Source: JAUIAI01 sp041396585 (GTDB lineage: Bacteria > Pseudomonadota > Gammaproteobacteria > Burkholderiales > Burkholderiaceae_E). Taken from it: a DNA stretch of 64,000 nt. Positions 63,149 through 64,000 of the stretch are shown here, piece by piece (positions within the stretch are counted from its first letter, which is position 1; every line of letters starts with the position of its first letter). Both the position numbers and the translations under genes were made by a program. Under the pieces are notes generated by a model. That model was not told the origin of the DNA, ran no database searches, and saw only the letters and a list, made by a program, of their open reading frames with translations. The stretch spans positions 124,001 to 188,000 of the forward strand of contig JAWKYG010000002.1 of NCBI GenBank assembly GCA_041396585.1. The letters are read 5' to 3'.

Positions 63149-64000
63149 ATGCCCGTGGATGACGCCGCGCTGAGCCGGGCGGTCGAGGCGCTGCTCGCCG
63201 GGCGGCTGATCGGTCTGCCCACCGAAACCGTCTACGGCCTGGCGGGCGATGCGGGCAATGAACAGGCGGTGGCCGCGATCTATCGGGCCAAGGGGCGGCC
63301 CACCGATCACCCGTTGATCGTGCATGTCTCGGGCCCGCAGGCGGCGGTGCGCTGGGCCGATGTCGATGACGATGCGCGCGCGTTGATGCATGCCTTCTGG
63401 CCCGGGCCGCTCACCTTGATCCTGGTCCGTCGTGCGGATGCTCCACCATTTGCCTGTGCCGGCCAGCGGACCGTTGGCCTGCGTTGCCCGTCGCATCCGG
63501 TGGCCCATCGTCTGCTGCGCGCATTCGAGCAGGCCGGCGGCCTCGGTGTTGCGGCACCGTCCGCCAATCGCTTCGGGCGCATCAGCCCGACCTCGGCGGC
63601 CGATGTCCGCGCCGAACTCGGCGATGCGCTCGCCGAGGTGCTCGAGGGCGGCAACGCACAGATCGGTCTGGAATCCACGATCGTCGATCTCACCGGCGAA
63701 ACGCCCCGCGTACGCCGCCCGGGCGCGATCACGCCCGAGGCAATCGCGGCCGTGCTCGGGCGCCCGGTCGAGCGTGCCTGGCTGAACCAGCTGGCCGAGC
63801 GCAGTGCGCCATCGGTTTCCGGGTCGCTGGCCGCGCACTATGCGCCGGCGACGCCGATGCGGCTGCTTGGCGCCCAGGCGCTTGCCGAGGCCGTTGCCGG
63901 CATGCCGGCGCACGAGATCGCGGTCTGGTCGCCCACCCGGCCTCGGTGCGAGGGCCTTTGTCTCTGGTTGCCCTGGCCCGAAGATCCGGTGGTGTTCGGG
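63149..64000 (+). CDS. sua5: Threonylcarbamoyl-AMP synthase (Sua5 type), cut by window edge
   Basis: Makes threonylcarbamoyl-adenylate for the t6A37 modification of tRNAs reading ANN codons. The frame is open from 63149 to the window end (284 codons). The YrdC domain has GLPTETVYGLAGDAGNEQAV, the Lys-Gly-Arg-Pro loop of YRAKGRPTDHPLIVHV, FWPGPLTLILVRR and APSANRFGRISPTSA, all diagnostic. After about residue 215 the linker VSGSLAAHYAPATPM and the beginning of the C-terminal Sua5 domain follow, so it is the long Sua5/TsaC1 form and not the short TsaC. ATG 63113 is an in-frame alternative start; neither has a strong ribosome site. The C terminus is outside the window. Confidence 0.92.
   Translation, partial: MPVDDAALSRAVEALLAGRLIGLPTETVYGLAGDAGNEQAVAAIYRAKGRPTDHPLIVHVSGPQAAVRWADVDDDARALMHAFWPGPLTLILVRRADAPPFACAGQRTVGLRCPSHPVAHRLLRAFEQAGGLGVAAPSANRFGRISPTSAADVRAELGDALAEVLEGGNAQIGLESTIVDLTGETPRVRRPGAITPEAIAAVLGRPVERAWLNQLAERSAPSVSGSLAAHYAPATPMRLLGAQALAEAVAGMPAHEIAVWSPTRPRCEGLCLWLPWPEDPVVFG

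Overview
The window is GC-rich, densely coded chromosomal DNA, most probably from a betaproteobacterium (Burkholderiales-like). Supporting features are a MaeB-type malic enzyme, a DUF1631 protein, an Mla-type lipid transporter with auxiliary lipoprotein, the block tkt-gap-pgk-pyk-fba, and purC-purE-purK-sua5. I saw no rRNA, tRNA, CRISPR array, prophage or insertion sequence. The taxonomic call rests on gene content and order only.

Layout. 1-6.2 kb: start of dinB, maeB, a DUF1631 gene and a secreted barnase-type RNase with its barstar inhibitor. 6.3-10.5 kb: a TRAP transporter facing an Asp/Glu racemase-family gene and a small cupin. 10.5-14 kb: an Mla-like operon whose permease is fused to a STAS domain. 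14.1-17.1 kb (minus): CinA-like amidase, YidB-like protein, RsmE and a single-chain AdoMet decarboxylase/spermidine synthase. 17.6-24.9 kb: transketolase, GAPDH, PGK, pyruvate kinase and class II aldolase, with two strong terminators. 25.1-40.7 kb: accessory genes, including a DMSP-lyase-like cupin, a D-cysteine desulfhydrase with a LysR regulator, a ProXVW betaine transporter, an amidase, AzlCD, a PaiB-like flavoprotein, a NUDIX hydrolase and a di-heme peroxidase. 40.8-55.4 kb (minus): a long, mostly overlapping gene train joining a BMP-family ABC importer, formamidase, a biuret-hydrolase-like enzyme, a second cysteine hydrolase, a cupin, allophanate hydrolase and a peptide-type ABC importer, with a divergent LysR gene. 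56.7-60.2 kb: PanE-like reductase, carboxyltransferase and hydroxypyruvate isomerase. 60.4-64 kb: purC-purE-purK and the start of sua5.

The most coherent specialised system is the 46-55.4 kb cluster. Import by the BMP-type transporter, hydrolysis of biuret to allophanate, and hydrolysis of allophanate to ammonia and CO2 would form a complete nitrogen-scavenging route. Formamidase would release ammonia from formamide. The second isochorismatase-fold enzyme and its overlapping cupin have no assigned substrate and are the part most likely to be new.

Quality warning. Eight genes (racemase-family, mlaE, cinA, rsmE, dcyD, atzF, panE-like, carboxyltransferase) are split by about 14 small frameshifts, while their protein sequence continues well in another frame. 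Where I could reconstruct them, most look like one-base deletions in short homopolymers, so assembly error is the likelier cause. I list these genes as pseudogenes because that is what the sequence shows.
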